DNA of 64,000 nucleotides from Mesorhizobium erdmanii USDA 3471 (GCF_000472705.1 NZ_KI421455.1:186001-250000), one strand, 5' to 3'; shown: positions 50,219-59,802, counted from the stretch's first letter. A program made the numbers and translations. The notes: generated by a model from the sequence alone, not told the origin.

Positions 50219-50689
50219 TCAGGGGTCGGCCGTGGCGATGCCGACCAGCCAGCGCCTGACAGCGCGTTCTTCCGCAGCCGACAGGCCTTCGGTCAGTTCG
50301 GCCTCGATGGCTTGCACGCGCTCGCGGCATTTCTTCAGCAGTGCCCGGCCGCTATCGCTGAGGTCGATGTGCTGGATGCGGCCGTGAACGGCATGCGGCT
50401 TGCGCACCAGCGAGCCGGCCCGTTCGAGATTGGCGACGATGACGCTGAGCGTCTGCGGGGTGAGCAGCGCCAGCCGGGCGAGGTCGGCGTTGGAAATCCC
50501 GGGATAGGCGGCAAGCATCGTCAGCGTGACAAATTGCGGCTGCGTCACGCCGAGGTCGCCCAGCGCCCGATCCATCCTCAGCCGATGCGCGCCGGCGGCC
50601 TGCCGCAGGAGATAACCGAGATAGCCTTCCTCGCCGCGTTTGCCTTCACCGGGTGCGGGAATCGACGAATGCTGATTGGGCTTGCGCAT
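50219..50689 (-). CDS. MarR family transcriptional regulator
   Basis: The 156 residues have the winged helix of MarR (LGVTQPQFVTLTMLAAYPGISNADLARLALLTPQTLSVIVANLERAGSLVR, wing HGRIQHIDLSDSG). It is divergent from the epimerase gene across 62 bases that hold the palindrome TAAGAGCTCTTA, probably its operator. Confidence 0.94.
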   Translation of the reverse strand: MRKPNQHSSIPAPGEGKRGEEGYLGYLLRQAAGAHRLRMDRALGDLGVTQPQFVTLTMLAAYPGISNADLARLALLTPQTLSVIVANLERAGSLVRKPHAVHGRIQHIDLSDSGRALLKKCRERVQAIEAELTEGLSAAEERAVRRWLVGIATADP

Positions 50690-50693
50690 AATG

Positions 50694-50705
50694 TAAGAGC
50701 TCTTA
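50694..50705. promoter_or_regulatory. MarR-type operator palindrome
   Basis: TAAGAGCTCTTA is a perfect 12-bp palindrome placed 5 bases from the marR start codon and 47 from the epimerase start, so it can repress both. Confidence 0.55.
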
Positions 50706-50751
50706 TATGTTGTTCGTGCACTGATACTGCAACTATATGGAGTCCATGACG

Positions 50752-51480
50752 ATGGGTCATCGTATTTTTCTCGCCGGCGCTGCGGGCGCGATCGGCCAGC
50801 GGTTGATCCCGCAGCTTCTGGCTGCCGGCCATGAGGTGATGGGCACCACGCGCAGTGCGGACAAGGCAGAGAGACTGCTTGCCCTGGGCGTCGAACCGTT
50901 CGTGGTGGATGTCTTTGATGCCGAGACGCTGTCGCGGGCAATGGGTGCCGTCCGCCCCGACATTGTCGTGCATCAGTTGACCGACCTGCCATCGGGCCTC
51001 GACCCGAGCCGAATGGGCGAGGCGATCGTGCGCAATGCCCGTATCCGCGACGAGGGCACACGCAACCTGGTTGCCGCCGCCGTCGCGTCCGGTGTCCGGC
51101 GCGTGGTGGCGCAAAGCATCGCCTGGGCCTATGCGCCAGGCCCGGAGCCGCATGCCGAATCCGATCCGCTGGAGGGCGGCGCGAGCGGCAATCGCGGCAT
51201 CAGTGTCGCTGGCGTCATCGCCTTGGAAAAGGCAGTTCTGAACGCACCGTTCGCCGGTGTCGTGCTGCGCTACGGCCAGCTCTATGGGCCGGGAACGGGA
51301 ACCGAGAAGCCTCCCGGCGCATCGCCGGTGCATGTCGACGCTGCCGCATATGCAGCGCTGCTCGCACTCGACAAGGGCGCGACGGGCGCCTTCAACGTGG
51401 CCGAACCCAACCAGGCGGTCGCAACGCAAAAGGCGGTCGAGCAGTTGGGCTGGCGCGCCGATTTTCGTTTGCCTGCCTGA
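50752..51480 (+). CDS. NAD-dependent epimerase/dehydratase family protein
   Basis: This 242-residue NmrA/extended SDR-like protein has IFLAGAAGAIGQRLIPQLLAAGH at the N-terminus and VVLRYGQLYGPGTGT. The ATG at 50752 is 9 bases from GGAG; ATGs at 50746 and 50737 are possible. It is probably controlled by the divergent MarR and forms an operon with the cupin gene 16 bases downstream. The substrate is unknown. Confidence 0.88.
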   Translation: MGHRIFLAGAAGAIGQRLIPQLLAAGHEVMGTTRSADKAERLLALGVEPFVVDVFDAETLSRAMGAVRPDIVVHQLTDLPSGLDPSRMGEAIVRNARIRDEGTRNLVAAAVASGVRRVVAQSIAWAYAPGPEPHAESDPLEGGASGNRGISVAGVIALEKAVLNAPFAGVVLRYGQLYGPGTGTEKPPGASPVHVDAAAYAALLALDKGATGAFNVAEPNQAVATQKAVEQLGWRADFRLPA

Positions 51481-51496
51481 ATTCGGAGATTTCGAT

Positions 51497-52009
51497 ATGA
51501 TCGGCAATCAAGTTCGTTCGCGCGCCGGCCAATCCCTTATCGCCGTCAGCGCTGTCGGGATTTTGTTCACGCTGACGGCAAAGTGGGCCGGCCCGGGTCT
51601 CATTGGCACCGTGCCTGATGGCATGGAAACGCACATGGACATGGCAAACATCAATGCGGACGGCGCCGCCGGGGCGCGGTCGAAGACGGTCGTCACGCCG
51701 ATCTCCTGCGAAAAGTTGCCCAACGTGCCAGGCAAGTCGATCACCACGGTGATCGTGGCATTTCCGCCAAACGGGTTCACGCCGCGCCACCGGCATCCAG
51801 GCTCGGTCAGCGCCTTTGTCCTCAAGGGCACGCTGCGCTCGCAACTCGAGGGCGGTCCCGCCGGCACCTACACAAAGGGGCAGACCTGGTTTGAGCCGCC
51901 CGGCACAGTCCATCTCTTTGCCGAGAATGCCAGCACCACCGAGCCCGCTGAACTGCTGGCGACCTTCATCGCCGACGACGATTGCGGGCCGCTGACCATA
52001 CCGGACTGA
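51497..52009 (+). CDS. Secreted or membrane-anchored cupin protein
   Basis: The 170 residues have a hydrophobic N-terminus (SLIAVSAVGILFTLTAKWAG) and a cupin barrel with the metal-ligand motif GFTPRHRHPGSVSAFVLKGTL and EPPGTVHLFAEN. TCGGAG lies about 8 bases upstream. It is co-oriented with the epimerase gene. The function is unknown; it is possibly a small periplasmic cupin enzyme. Confidence 0.85.
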   Translation: MIGNQVRSRAGQSLIAVSAVGILFTLTAKWAGPGLIGTVPDGMETHMDMANINADGAAGARSKTVVTPISCEKLPNVPGKSITTVIVAFPPNGFTPRHRHPGSVSAFVLKGTLRSQLEGGPAGTYTKGQTWFEPPGTVHLFAENASTTEPAELLATFIADDDCGPLTIPD

Positions 52010-52070
52010 CGGCGAACCGGTTGCGTCACCCGTGCAGCGCGGCAAAGACCGAAATCAGCCGGTCTCACGG

Positions 52071-52102
52071 CCATAATGGCGCCTTTGATGTCGCCATTGT
52101 GG
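52071..52102 (+). repeat. Inverted repeat before the ClC gene
   Basis: CCATAATGGCG and CGCCATTGTGG form an 11-bp stem with one G-T pair and a 10-base loop, 10 bases before the ClC start. It may end the cupin transcript or regulate ClC. Confidence 0.45.
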
Positions 52103-52112
52103 TTGTCATGTC

Positions 52113-53954
52113 ATGCTGCCCGGCGTATCAGGCGGGTCTGCCATAGCCTTTCGATTATCGGCGAGCCATCCGGTGCTTTCCAGAAACCAACCACAAGTCT
52201 ACGCCCGCCGGCTACGCGCGGTGCTTCTGAGGTCAATTCCCCTGCTCGAGGCGCGCGGCATCGCCGTGGTCCTCCTGGCCGGAATCGTCGGCGTCATGGC
52301 GGGCATACTGGTCACCGCGATGAGCCAGATCGTGCAGGACCTGCATGGGTTGCTGTTTGGGGTCCAGCCCGGCGGCCGGCTATCCGGCATGTTCTCGCTC
52401 GGCAATCCTCTGCAGGCGCTGGTGCCTGCGATCGGCGGCATACTGCTGGGTTTAAGCGTCATCTGGCTGAGGAAGCGCAGGATCCGCACGCCGGTCGATC
52501 CGATCGAGGCCAACGCGCTCTATGGCGGGCGCATGTCGCTGACCGATACGTTCATCATCGCCAGCCAGACCATGATCTCCAGCGGTTTCGGCGCTTCCGT
52601 CGGGCTGGAGGCGGGCTACACGCAAGTCGGCTCCGGTCTGGCCTCGCGGCTGGCGCGTTTGTTCAAGCTGCGCCGCAACGATGTACGCATCATGGTCGGC
52701 TGTGGTGCGGCCGGTGCCATCGCGGCCGCCTTCGACGCGCCGCTGACCGGCGCCTTCTACGGTTTCGAGCTGGTCATCGGCATCTATTCGGTCGCCAATG
52801 TCGCGCCTGTCATGACAGCAGCGATCTCAGCCTCGCTCACCGCCGAGATGTTCGGCGGCGTGCCGTTTCCGCTCGAACTTTCAGGATTGCCGCAGCTCAC
52901 CGCGAGCCAGTACGTGCCGTTCCTGCTGCTCGGCCTGCTCGGCGGCGCGGCTTCGATCGCCATCATGCAACTGGTGACGCTGATCGAACGCGGTTTCAAC
53001 AGGCTGTCGGTCGATGCCTCGCTGCGCCCGGTCATCGGCGGCGTCCTGGTCGGCCTGCTGGGGCTGATCACACCGCAGGTGCTGTCCAGCGGCCATGGCG
53101 CCCTGCACCGCGAGTTCGCCATGAACTACGGGCTGGCCGTGGTCGCCAGCGTCTTCGTGCTGAAGCTGGCGGCGTCAGCAATCTCGCTGGGCTCGGGCTT
53201 TCGCGGCGGCCTGTTCTTCGCCTCGCTGTTTCTCGGGGCTCTGCTTGGCAAGTCATTCGCCGGTGTGATGGCGCTGCTCTCGCCGGCGACCGGCATCGAC
53301 CCCTCGGTTGCCGCCGTCGTCGGCATGACCTCGCTTGCCGTCGGTGTCGTCGGCGGGCCGCTGACCATGACCTTCCTGGCACTGGAATCGACCCGCGACC
53401 TGACGCTCACCGGCGTCGTCCTGGCGGCCTCGATCATGGCGGCGATCCTGGTGCGTGAAACCTTTGGCTATTCGTTCTCGACATGGCGCTTCCACCTGCG
53501 CGGCGAGACGATCCGCAGTGCCCACGATGTCGGCTGGATGCGCAGTCTCACCGTCGGCTCGATGATGCGCGAGGACATCAAGACCATCGATGCCTCGACG
53601 ACGTTGGCCGCCTTTCGCAAGGAAATCCCGCTCGGTTCGGCACAGCGCGTCATCGCCGTGGACCCGGGTGATCAGTATGTCGGCGTGCTGATCGTCGCCG
53701 AGCTGCACAGCGATCCGTCCGACGGCGAGGTTCCGGTGCGCGATCTTGCCCAGTACAAGAATGCCGTCCTGGTGCCCAGCATGAACGTGCAAACCGCAGC
53801 AGAGACGTTCCAGCGCGCCGGCGCCGAGGAATTGGCGGTGGTCGAGGATTTCACTGACCACATCGTCCTCGGTCTGCTGACCGAGGGCCATCTGATGCGG
53901 CGCTATGCCGAAGAACTCGAAAAGGCCCGCCGCGACCTGTCGGGCGAGGGGTAG
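52113..53954 (+). CDS. ClC chloride channel/transporter with CBS domains
   Basis: This 613-residue ClC-family protein has about ten helices, the gating-glutamate segment SGFGASVGLEAGYTQ, the selectivity region SGFRGGLFFASLFLGALLGKS and a C-terminal CBS pair (VGSMMREDIKTIDASTTLAAFRKE, then a second repeat). The first ATG is used; GTG at 52173 (VLSRNQPQ) is an alternative because nothing upstream resembles the family. It is probably a proton-coupled chloride or fluoride exchanger regulated by nucleotide binding to CBS. Confidence 0.9.
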   Translation: MLPGVSGGSAIAFRLSASHPVLSRNQPQVYARRLRAVLLRSIPLLEARGIAVVLLAGIVGVMAGILVTAMSQIVQDLHGLLFGVQPGGRLSGMFSLGNPLQALVPAIGGILLGLSVIWLRKRRIRTPVDPIEANALYGGRMSLTDTFIIASQTMISSGFGASVGLEAGYTQVGSGLASRLARLFKLRRNDVRIMVGCGAAGAIAAAFDAPLTGAFYGFELVIGIYSVANVAPVMTAAISASLTAEMFGGVPFPLELSGLPQLTASQYVPFLLLGLLGGAASIAIMQLVTLIERGFNRLSVDASLRPVIGGVLVGLLGLITPQVLSSGHGALHREFAMNYGLAVVASVFVLKLAASAISLGSGFRGGLFFASLFLGALLGKSFAGVMALLSPATGIDPSVAAVVGMTSLAVGVVGGPLTMTFLALESTRDLTLTGVVLAASIMAAILVRETFGYSFSTWRFHLRGETIRSAHDVGWMRSLTVGSMMREDIKTIDASTTLAAFRKEIPLGSAQRVIAVDPGDQYVGVLIVAELHSDPSDGEVPVRDLAQYKNAVLVPSMNVQTAAETFQRAGAEELAVVEDFTDHIVLGLLTEGHLMRRYAEELEKARRDLSGEG

Positions 53955-54157
53955 AGGGCGCGTGAGCATTCCCTTCGGACCAGCAGCACGCCTGATCCCG
54001 CGGACGTACCTCCGACTGGCAAACCGCTCCGGATGTTGGCACGGTCCTGTTCGCGCGCCGCTTGCCAGAGGTACAGTGGTGCCGATGCCAAGCTTCTGGC
54101 CGACGACAGTTCGGCCGACGCGACACTGACCTGATCCATCAATTCGAAAGTCATTCC

Positions 54158-55543
54158 ATGCAAGCCAAACGCAACGGCGACATATCGTTCTGGTATGCGG
54201 ATCTGGGAGGGGTTCCGGCACCCCGGCCACCCTTGCCAGGCGATGTCGACGCCGATGTCGCGATCGTCGGCGCCGGTTATACCGGGCTGTGGACCGCTTA
54301 CTATCTGAAGAAGGCCAGGCCTTCGTTGCGCATCGCGCTGATCGAGCGCGAGTTCGCCGGCTTCGGCGCCTCGGGCCGCAATGGCGGCTGGCTGTCGGGT
54401 GGCTTCAGCTGGTCGCGCGAAAAATATCTCAAGACCTCGACCCGGCAAGGCGTGAGCGCCATGCAGGCGGCGATGGCGGGCTGCGTCGACGAGGTGATCC
54501 GGGTGGCGAGCGCGGAAGGCATCGATGCCGATATCCGCCGGGTCGACAATCTGACGGTGGCCACCAATCCCGCGCAGCTCGAACGCGCGCGCGAGGAGTG
54601 CGAAACGATTCGCGCCTGGGACGTCGACCCGGACCGCGTCGAGATGCTGGACCAGGCGGCAACGCGGGCGCGCATCAATGTGCGCGACGTCATGGGCGGC
54701 TTCGTTGTTCACGGGCAGGCGCGGGTGCAGCCGGCCAAGCTGGTGCGCGGCCTTGCCGCCGCCGTCGAGCGGCTGGGTGTGCCGATCTACGAGAAGACGA
54801 CGGTGACGGCCATCGCCAAGGGCAGCGTGACGACCGACCGCGGCACGGTGCGGGCGGAAACCATCATCCGCGCGACGGAGGGTTTTACGGCGGGCATCCC
54901 CGGCGAGGAGCGGACCTGGCTGGCGCTCAACAGCGCGCAGATCGTTACCGAGCCGCTGTCGCCGGAGCTTTGGCGTCAGATCGGCTGGGAGGGCCATGAG
55001 CTTCTCGGCAACGCCGCCCACGCCTATTGCTATGCCCAGCGCACCCGCGAGGGACGCATCACCATGGGCGGGCGCGGCGTGCCTTATCGCTACGGTTCGC
55101 GCACCGACGTCAACGGGCAGACGCAGCAGGCGACGATCGACCAGCTGCACACGATCCTGACGACGCTTCTGCCGCAGACGGCGGGATGCCGCATCGACCA
55201 CGCCTGGTGCGGCGTGCTCGGCGTGCCGCGCGACTGGTGCACGACCGTCGGTCTCGATCCCGCGACCCGCATCGGCTGGGCCGGCGGCTATGTCGGGCTT
55301 GGCGTATCGAGCTCCAATCTTTCGGGGCGCACGCTCGCCGACCTGATCCTTGGCCAGGAGACGGAGCTGACGCGCCTGCCCTGGGTCAACCGCAAGGTCA
55401 GGCCATGGGAGCCGGAGCCTTTCCGTTGGCTCGGCGTCCATTCGATGTACCAGCTTTATCGCATCGCTGATGGCCGTGAAGCCGCTGGCCTTGCGCACAC
55501 ATCGAAACTGGCCGCGCTTGCCGATAGCCTCACGGGCCACTGA
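54158..55543 (+). CDS. FAD-dependent oxidoreductase (DAO family)
   Basis: This 461-residue flavoprotein has DVAIVGAGYTGLWTAYYL (GxGxxG about 37-42), the flavin loop FGASGRNGGWLSGG and the C-terminal GYVGLGVSSSNLSGRTLADLI. It matches gamma-glutamylputrescine oxidase-like enzymes (PuuB/OrdL group). The start at 54158 is the first ATG near homology; the RBS is weak (GAAAG). A cupin gene follows after 3 bases, so the pair is an operon. Amine or polyamine catabolism is a fair guess. Confidence 0.9.
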   Translation: MQAKRNGDISFWYADLGGVPAPRPPLPGDVDADVAIVGAGYTGLWTAYYLKKARPSLRIALIEREFAGFGASGRNGGWLSGGFSWSREKYLKTSTRQGVSAMQAAMAGCVDEVIRVASAEGIDADIRRVDNLTVATNPAQLERAREECETIRAWDVDPDRVEMLDQAATRARINVRDVMGGFVVHGQARVQPAKLVRGLAAAVERLGVPIYEKTTVTAIAKGSVTTDRGTVRAETIIRATEGFTAGIPGEERTWLALNSAQIVTEPLSPELWRQIGWEGHELLGNAAHAYCYAQRTREGRITMGGRGVPYRYGSRTDVNGQTQQATIDQLHTILTTLLPQTAGCRIDHAWCGVLGVPRDWCTTVGLDPATRIGWAGGYVGLGVSSSNLSGRTLADLILGQETELTRLPWVNRKVRPWEPEPFRWLGVHSMYQLYRIADGREAAGLAHTSKLAALADSLTGH

Positions 55544-55546
55544 TCA

Positions 55547-55915
55547 ATGGAGTCCGATTTGATCGATCTGTCGACCTTCCACGATCTCGCCGAGACCGAC
55601 ATTGGTGCGTTCTCGCCCAAGCCGACTTCCATCGAGGGAAATCAGGTCGAGGCGGCGCGTTCGCTTTTCCAGTCACCGGACGGAACCGTCGATATCGGCA
55701 TCTGGGAATGCACGCCTGGCCGCTTCACCGCCGACCGGTCGGGATCGTCGGAGATCCGCCACATCATTTCGGGGCGGGTGGAAGTGAGCCGCGCCGATGG
55801 TGAGGTGCGCGAGCTGGGCCCGGGCGACCTTCTCGTGCTGCCGCAGGGATGGAAGGGCGAATGGCGGATCCGCGAGACCACGCGCAAGCTCTACATGATC
55901 CAGTCGGCCGGCTAA
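55547..55915 (+). CDS. Cupin domain-containing protein (DUF861-like)
   Basis: This 122-residue cupin (FQSPDGTVDIGIWECTPGRFTADRSGSSEIRHIISGRVEVSRADGEVRELGPGDLLVLPQGWKGEW) resembles the ethanolamine-utilisation-type/DUF861 fold. It starts 3 bases after the FAD oxidoreductase, so they act together. It is convergent with the MFS gene, 24 bases away. Confidence 0.9.
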   Translation: MESDLIDLSTFHDLAETDIGAFSPKPTSIEGNQVEAARSLFQSPDGTVDIGIWECTPGRFTADRSGSSEIRHIISGRVEVSRADGEVRELGPGDLLVLPQGWKGEWRIRETTRKLYMIQSAG

Positions 55916-55939
55916 TCGATCGGTATCAACTGCACCGGA

Positions 55940-57583
55940 TCAGTGCTCGATCGGCCCCTTGGCCATCACCAGCGCGGTGCCGGCGGTAGTCGGACGCTCG
56001 ATGACGCGGCGCACGCGCGGCGGCTCGTCGCCGCTGTGCAAAGCCCGCAGGCGCTCGCCGACCATGGCGTCGGCGTGGGTGATGCGGCCATTGTGGCGCA
56101 CATATTCGAGCCAGGTCGGCGTGTGATAGTGCTCGATCCATATTGTGGGATTTTCGAGATCGCGCGCCAGCGTCCAGTTGCGGGCGCCGTCACGGCGGCG
56201 AATGCGGCCGCGTTCGGCCATGGTAAGGAGGAATTCCGCCTCGTCCTCGTGGCGGATGATGTACTCGATCATGATGGCGATGGGACCGCTGCGCGGCTTC
56301 AGGTCGAGTGCGAGATGCGGTTCCTTGAAACGGTTGAGCGGGTCGAGGTTGAGCACCTGCTGCTGCGGCAGTGGCAGCACGAGGCCGATGGCGCCGCCGG
56401 CCAGCATGGCGATGGCGGCGGCGATCAGCGCGGTCTCGGCGCCATGCGCGTCGGCGACGACGCCCCAGATCCAGCTGCCGAGCGCGATGCCGCCGAAGGT
56501 CGCGGTCTGGTAGACCGACAGCACCCGGCCGACCACCCAGCGCGGCGTCGCCATCTGCACGGTGACGTTGAAGTGCGACAGCGCGATCACCCAGCAGGCG
56601 CCGCCGACCAGCAGGCCAAGCGAGGTCTGCCAGGCGTGATGACTGATCGCTGCGTTGAAGGCGCAGAAGGCGAAGCCGGCGAAGGCACAGCGCACCATCG
56701 TCTCGCTGGAGAGCAATTGCCGCAGCCGCACGCTGATCAGCGCGCCGCCGACGGCGCCGATGCCGAACGAACCGAGCATGATGCCGTAGGTCAAGGCATC
56801 ACCCTTGACGACGTCGCGGGCGACGAGCGGCAACAGCGCCAGGACGGCGCCGGCGCTGAAGCCGAACGCCGCGCCCCTGACCAGCACCTTGCCGATGTTG
56901 GGCGACATGGCGACATAGCGCAGGCCGGCCCCCATGGCGGCACCCAGCGACTCGCGCGGCAAGGTCGATACCGGTATGTCAGGCTTCCAGCGCGCCATCA
57001 CGATGATCAGGCCGATATAGCTCACCGCGTTCGCCGCGAAGGCGGCGGCGGCACCGGCGGCCGCGACGATGATGCCGCCGATCGCCGGGCCGACGCTGCG
57101 CGTCAGGTTGAAGCCCATGGAGTTCAATGCCACGGCCGCCGGGACCTTGTTGCGGGGCACCATGTCGCCGACGGATGCCTGCCAGGACGGGCTGTTGAGC
57201 GCCGTGCCGCTGTCGATCAGGAAGGTGAAGGCCAGCAGCGTCCAGGGCGTGAGCAGGTGATAGTAGGTGAATACGGTCAGAAGCACCGAAACGACCAGCA
57301 TGAAGGTCTGCGCAACCAGCATCACCTTGCGCCGGTCGAAGCTGTCGGCGATGGCGCCGGCGACAAGCGCGAACAGCATGATCGGCAGGGTGGTCGAGGC
57401 CTGGACCAGGGCGACCTGATAGGACGAGGTGGCGATCGTGGTCATCATCCAGGCAGCACCGACGCCCTGGATCAGGCCACCGAAATTGGAAACGAGACTT
57501 GCCGACCAGACAGCTCGGAAAATGCCATGCCGGAATGGCGCCAGCGCCGAAACGCCTTCGCTGTCCGGTTTCTCGTCAATCAT
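55940..57583 (-). CDS. MFS transporter with C-terminal ABM-like domain (TMSE family)
   Basis: This 547-residue protein has a 12-helix MFS exporter of the EntS/transmembrane-secretion-effector type (residues 1-410) followed by a soluble ABM-like domain (about 425-535: AIMIEYIIRHEDEAEFLLTMAERG, WIEHYHTPTWLEYVRHNGRIT). The MFS-ABM fusion is a known family layout, but the cargo is unknown. The start at 57583 has AGGA 8 bases upstream. Confidence 0.9.
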   Translation of the reverse strand: MIDEKPDSEGVSALAPFRHGIFRAVWSASLVSNFGGLIQGVGAAWMMTTIATSSYQVALVQASTTLPIMLFALVAGAIADSFDRRKVMLVAQTFMLVVSVLLTVFTYYHLLTPWTLLAFTFLIDSGTALNSPSWQASVGDMVPRNKVPAAVALNSMGFNLTRSVGPAIGGIIVAAAGAAAAFAANAVSYIGLIIVMARWKPDIPVSTLPRESLGAAMGAGLRYVAMSPNIGKVLVRGAAFGFSAGAVLALLPLVARDVVKGDALTYGIMLGSFGIGAVGGALISVRLRQLLSSETMVRCAFAGFAFCAFNAAISHHAWQTSLGLLVGGACWVIALSHFNVTVQMATPRWVVGRVLSVYQTATFGGIALGSWIWGVVADAHGAETALIAAAIAMLAGGAIGLVLPLPQQQVLNLDPLNRFKEPHLALDLKPRSGPIAIMIEYIIRHEDEAEFLLTMAERGRIRRRDGARNWTLARDLENPTIWIEHYHTPTWLEYVRHNGRITHADAMVGERLRALHSGDEPPRVRRVIERPTTAGTALVMAKGPIEH

Positions 57584-57746
57584 CGATGGGTTCCTGCCTC
57601 GGCGTGCTGATTTCTGCGGTTTCTCCGCATCGTTTGCCGAAACTATGGCATCACGCCGCAAAGGGCGAATGTCATGCGGGCAAGATCATGGTCCAACAAG
57701 GGGATAGAGGAGGGCCACGCCGGTAATGGCGCTGCGGGACTTGGTC

Positions 57747-59615
57747 TCAGCGCGCGTCGCTGACCGCCGCACGCAGTGTTTCGGTGAGCTGGCCGGTGGT
57801 CTGGCCGTCGGCATGCAGGCGAAGGAAAAGCTCCATGCCGACCAGCCGCAGCCGCGACGGCTCGTCTCGCCTTGCCAGGCCGGTCAGGTCCTCGACCGAA
57901 GCCGCCGGCCACTTCATGACGTCGCGCAGCAAGCCGGCCCGCAGCAGGCCTTCCGTACCCGTGGTGAAATTGTTCGATACCTGGAAGCCGTTCTTGCGAG
58001 CCTTCACGTTCTGAAGCGGAATGTGCTTTTCAGCGACCTTCTTCAACAGCCATTTTCCCTGCTTGTGGCGGTATTTGTGCCGCCTCGGCAGGTGGATCGC
58101 GAAGTCGATCAGCCGGTTTTCGAGGAACGGCACCCTGAGCTCCACCGAAGCCGCCATGCTGAGCCGGTCATGCCTGTTCAACAGGTCCTGCAGATGCGCG
58201 TACAGGTCGTTAAGGCAGCATCCCAGGAAGGCGCGATCGCTGAGTGATGCGACCGGCTCGAGGCGGTCGAAGATCTTCGTCTGAAGGAAATTCAGTTCCG
58301 GAGACAGCGCCCTGAGCACGATGTTGCGGTCCCAGCCACGGCCACCGGCGACCGATGTCCGAAAGGGGGCGTGACGCTGGCGCTCGAACCGGCGGGCAAG
58401 CCGGGCCTTGGAGCGAAACAGCCGCTGCGGCCATGACCAAGGTCGCCACGGCCGCATGCTGGCTTCCTGCCAGTCGTAGCCGCCAAAGAGCTCGTCGGCG
58501 CCTTCACCGGTAAACAGCACCTTGATGCCGTCGGCGCGGCACTGCTCGGCAAGCGCCAGCAAGCAGGCATGGCTTGCATGCCAGCCGTCGCTTTCCAGAT
58601 GCCAGATGGTTCTTGGCCAGAGTTCAAGGAACCGGTCCTTGTCGACGGCCACCCTGTTCAGCGGCACGCCGGCATGACGGGCGGTGCGTTCGGCGTCCTC
58701 GGCTTCGCTGTGGCCGAGGCGCGGATCGACGACATAGGCCGTCATCTCCGGCCGGAACCGCTTCGCCAGCGTCGTGACGAGACCGGAATCGACGCCGCCG
58801 CTGCAGGCCGCGGCCAGCCTGGTATCGGCAATGCAGTGCAGCCCGACGCTGTCTTCGATCAGCGCTTCCAGCGATGCCATATGCTCGGCGTCGGTGGCGG
58901 TGTCGCCGGCAATGCGGGCCGCATCGAGCACATCGAGGACATGCCAGAAACAGCGCTTCTCGATGCCGGCATCGGTGATCTTCCACAGGCCCGCCGGTGG
59001 CAGCCGCTCTATGCCTTCGAACAGGCTGGAGCTGGAGTCGCGGCTCTGCCAGGCAAGACGCAAGGTGATCTCGCGCGCATCGATGGCGCGCCCGGCGTCG
59101 TCACAGGCCAGGATCGCCTTGTCCTCGGAGGCGAAGAGGATGCGCTCAGGCGTCTCGGCCACCGACATCGGCTTGATGCCGAGGCGATCGCGCGCCAGCC
59201 AGAGCGTGGTCGCTCGTGCGTCGAAATAAGCGAGCGAGAACATGCCGTCGAACAGCGGGATGGCCTTGTCCGGTCCCCAATGGTGTAAGGCTTCGAGCAC
59301 CACTTCGGCATCCGAAACCGTCCTGAAGCGCCTGCCTTCGGTTTCAAGTGTCGCGCGCAGGGCTCGGTAGTTGTAGACTTCGCCATTGTAGACCAGCACG
59401 CCCTGGCCGCAGGCGGTGAGCATCGGCTCGCGCGCCTGCGTCGAGAGGTCGATGATCGACAGACGCCGGTGACCGAGCGCCAGCCGGCTGTCGTTCCAGC
59501 TGGCATGGTCGTCGGGGCCGCGATGCGCCAGTGCCTGCATCATGCGGCCGACATCGGTGAGATCGCCGCCGCCGATCGGGTTCCGCTTGCGCCAGACGCC
59601 GGCTATGCCGCACAT
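57747..59615 (-). CDS. asnB: Asparagine synthase (glutamine-hydrolysing)
   Basis: This 622-residue AsnB has the N-terminal nucleophile Cys2 (MCGIAGVW), HRRLSIIDLS and YNGEVYNYR of the glutaminase domain, and the ATP-pyrophosphatase loop SGGVDSG near residue 274 in the synthetase domain. It turns aspartate into asparagine, or amidates a related carboxylate. It lies alone on the right edge of the second inserted block, with no glycan genes beside it. Confidence 0.9.
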   Translation of the reverse strand: MCGIAGVWRKRNPIGGGDLTDVGRMMQALAHRGPDDHASWNDSRLALGHRRLSIIDLSTQAREPMLTACGQGVLVYNGEVYNYRALRATLETEGRRFRTVSDAEVVLEALHHWGPDKAIPLFDGMFSLAYFDARATTLWLARDRLGIKPMSVAETPERILFASEDKAILACDDAGRAIDAREITLRLAWQSRDSSSSLFEGIERLPPAGLWKITDAGIEKRCFWHVLDVLDAARIAGDTATDAEHMASLEALIEDSVGLHCIADTRLAAACSGGVDSGLVTTLAKRFRPEMTAYVVDPRLGHSEAEDAERTARHAGVPLNRVAVDKDRFLELWPRTIWHLESDGWHASHACLLALAEQCRADGIKVLFTGEGADELFGGYDWQEASMRPWRPWSWPQRLFRSKARLARRFERQRHAPFRTSVAGGRGWDRNIVLRALSPELNFLQTKIFDRLEPVASLSDRAFLGCCLNDLYAHLQDLLNRHDRLSMAASVELRVPFLENRLIDFAIHLPRRHKYRHKQGKWLLKKVAEKHIPLQNVKARKNGFQVSNNFTTGTEGLLRAGLLRDVMKWPAASVEDLTGLARRDEPSRLRLVGMELFLRLHADGQTTGQLTETLRAAVSDAR

Positions 59616-59802
59616 GGTTCGCCGGTCTGCCTGTGTTGATCCAGGGATTTATGAGAGGCCATTGAGACAAATACCGCGATATCCGGCCCCGGCGATGTGC
59701 CGGATGATACAATGGCAGTCTAACCGCAACCCAGCTGCCCGCAAGCAGTGGTTCCATCCTGACGCATCGGCACGGAGATCGCCGCACACATCGTCCGCTG
59801 CG

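Noticed and set aside
52113..52160. Fluoride riboswitch before the ClC gene
   Set aside because: The upstream hairpin does not contain the conserved fluoride-riboswitch core or pseudoknot pairing.
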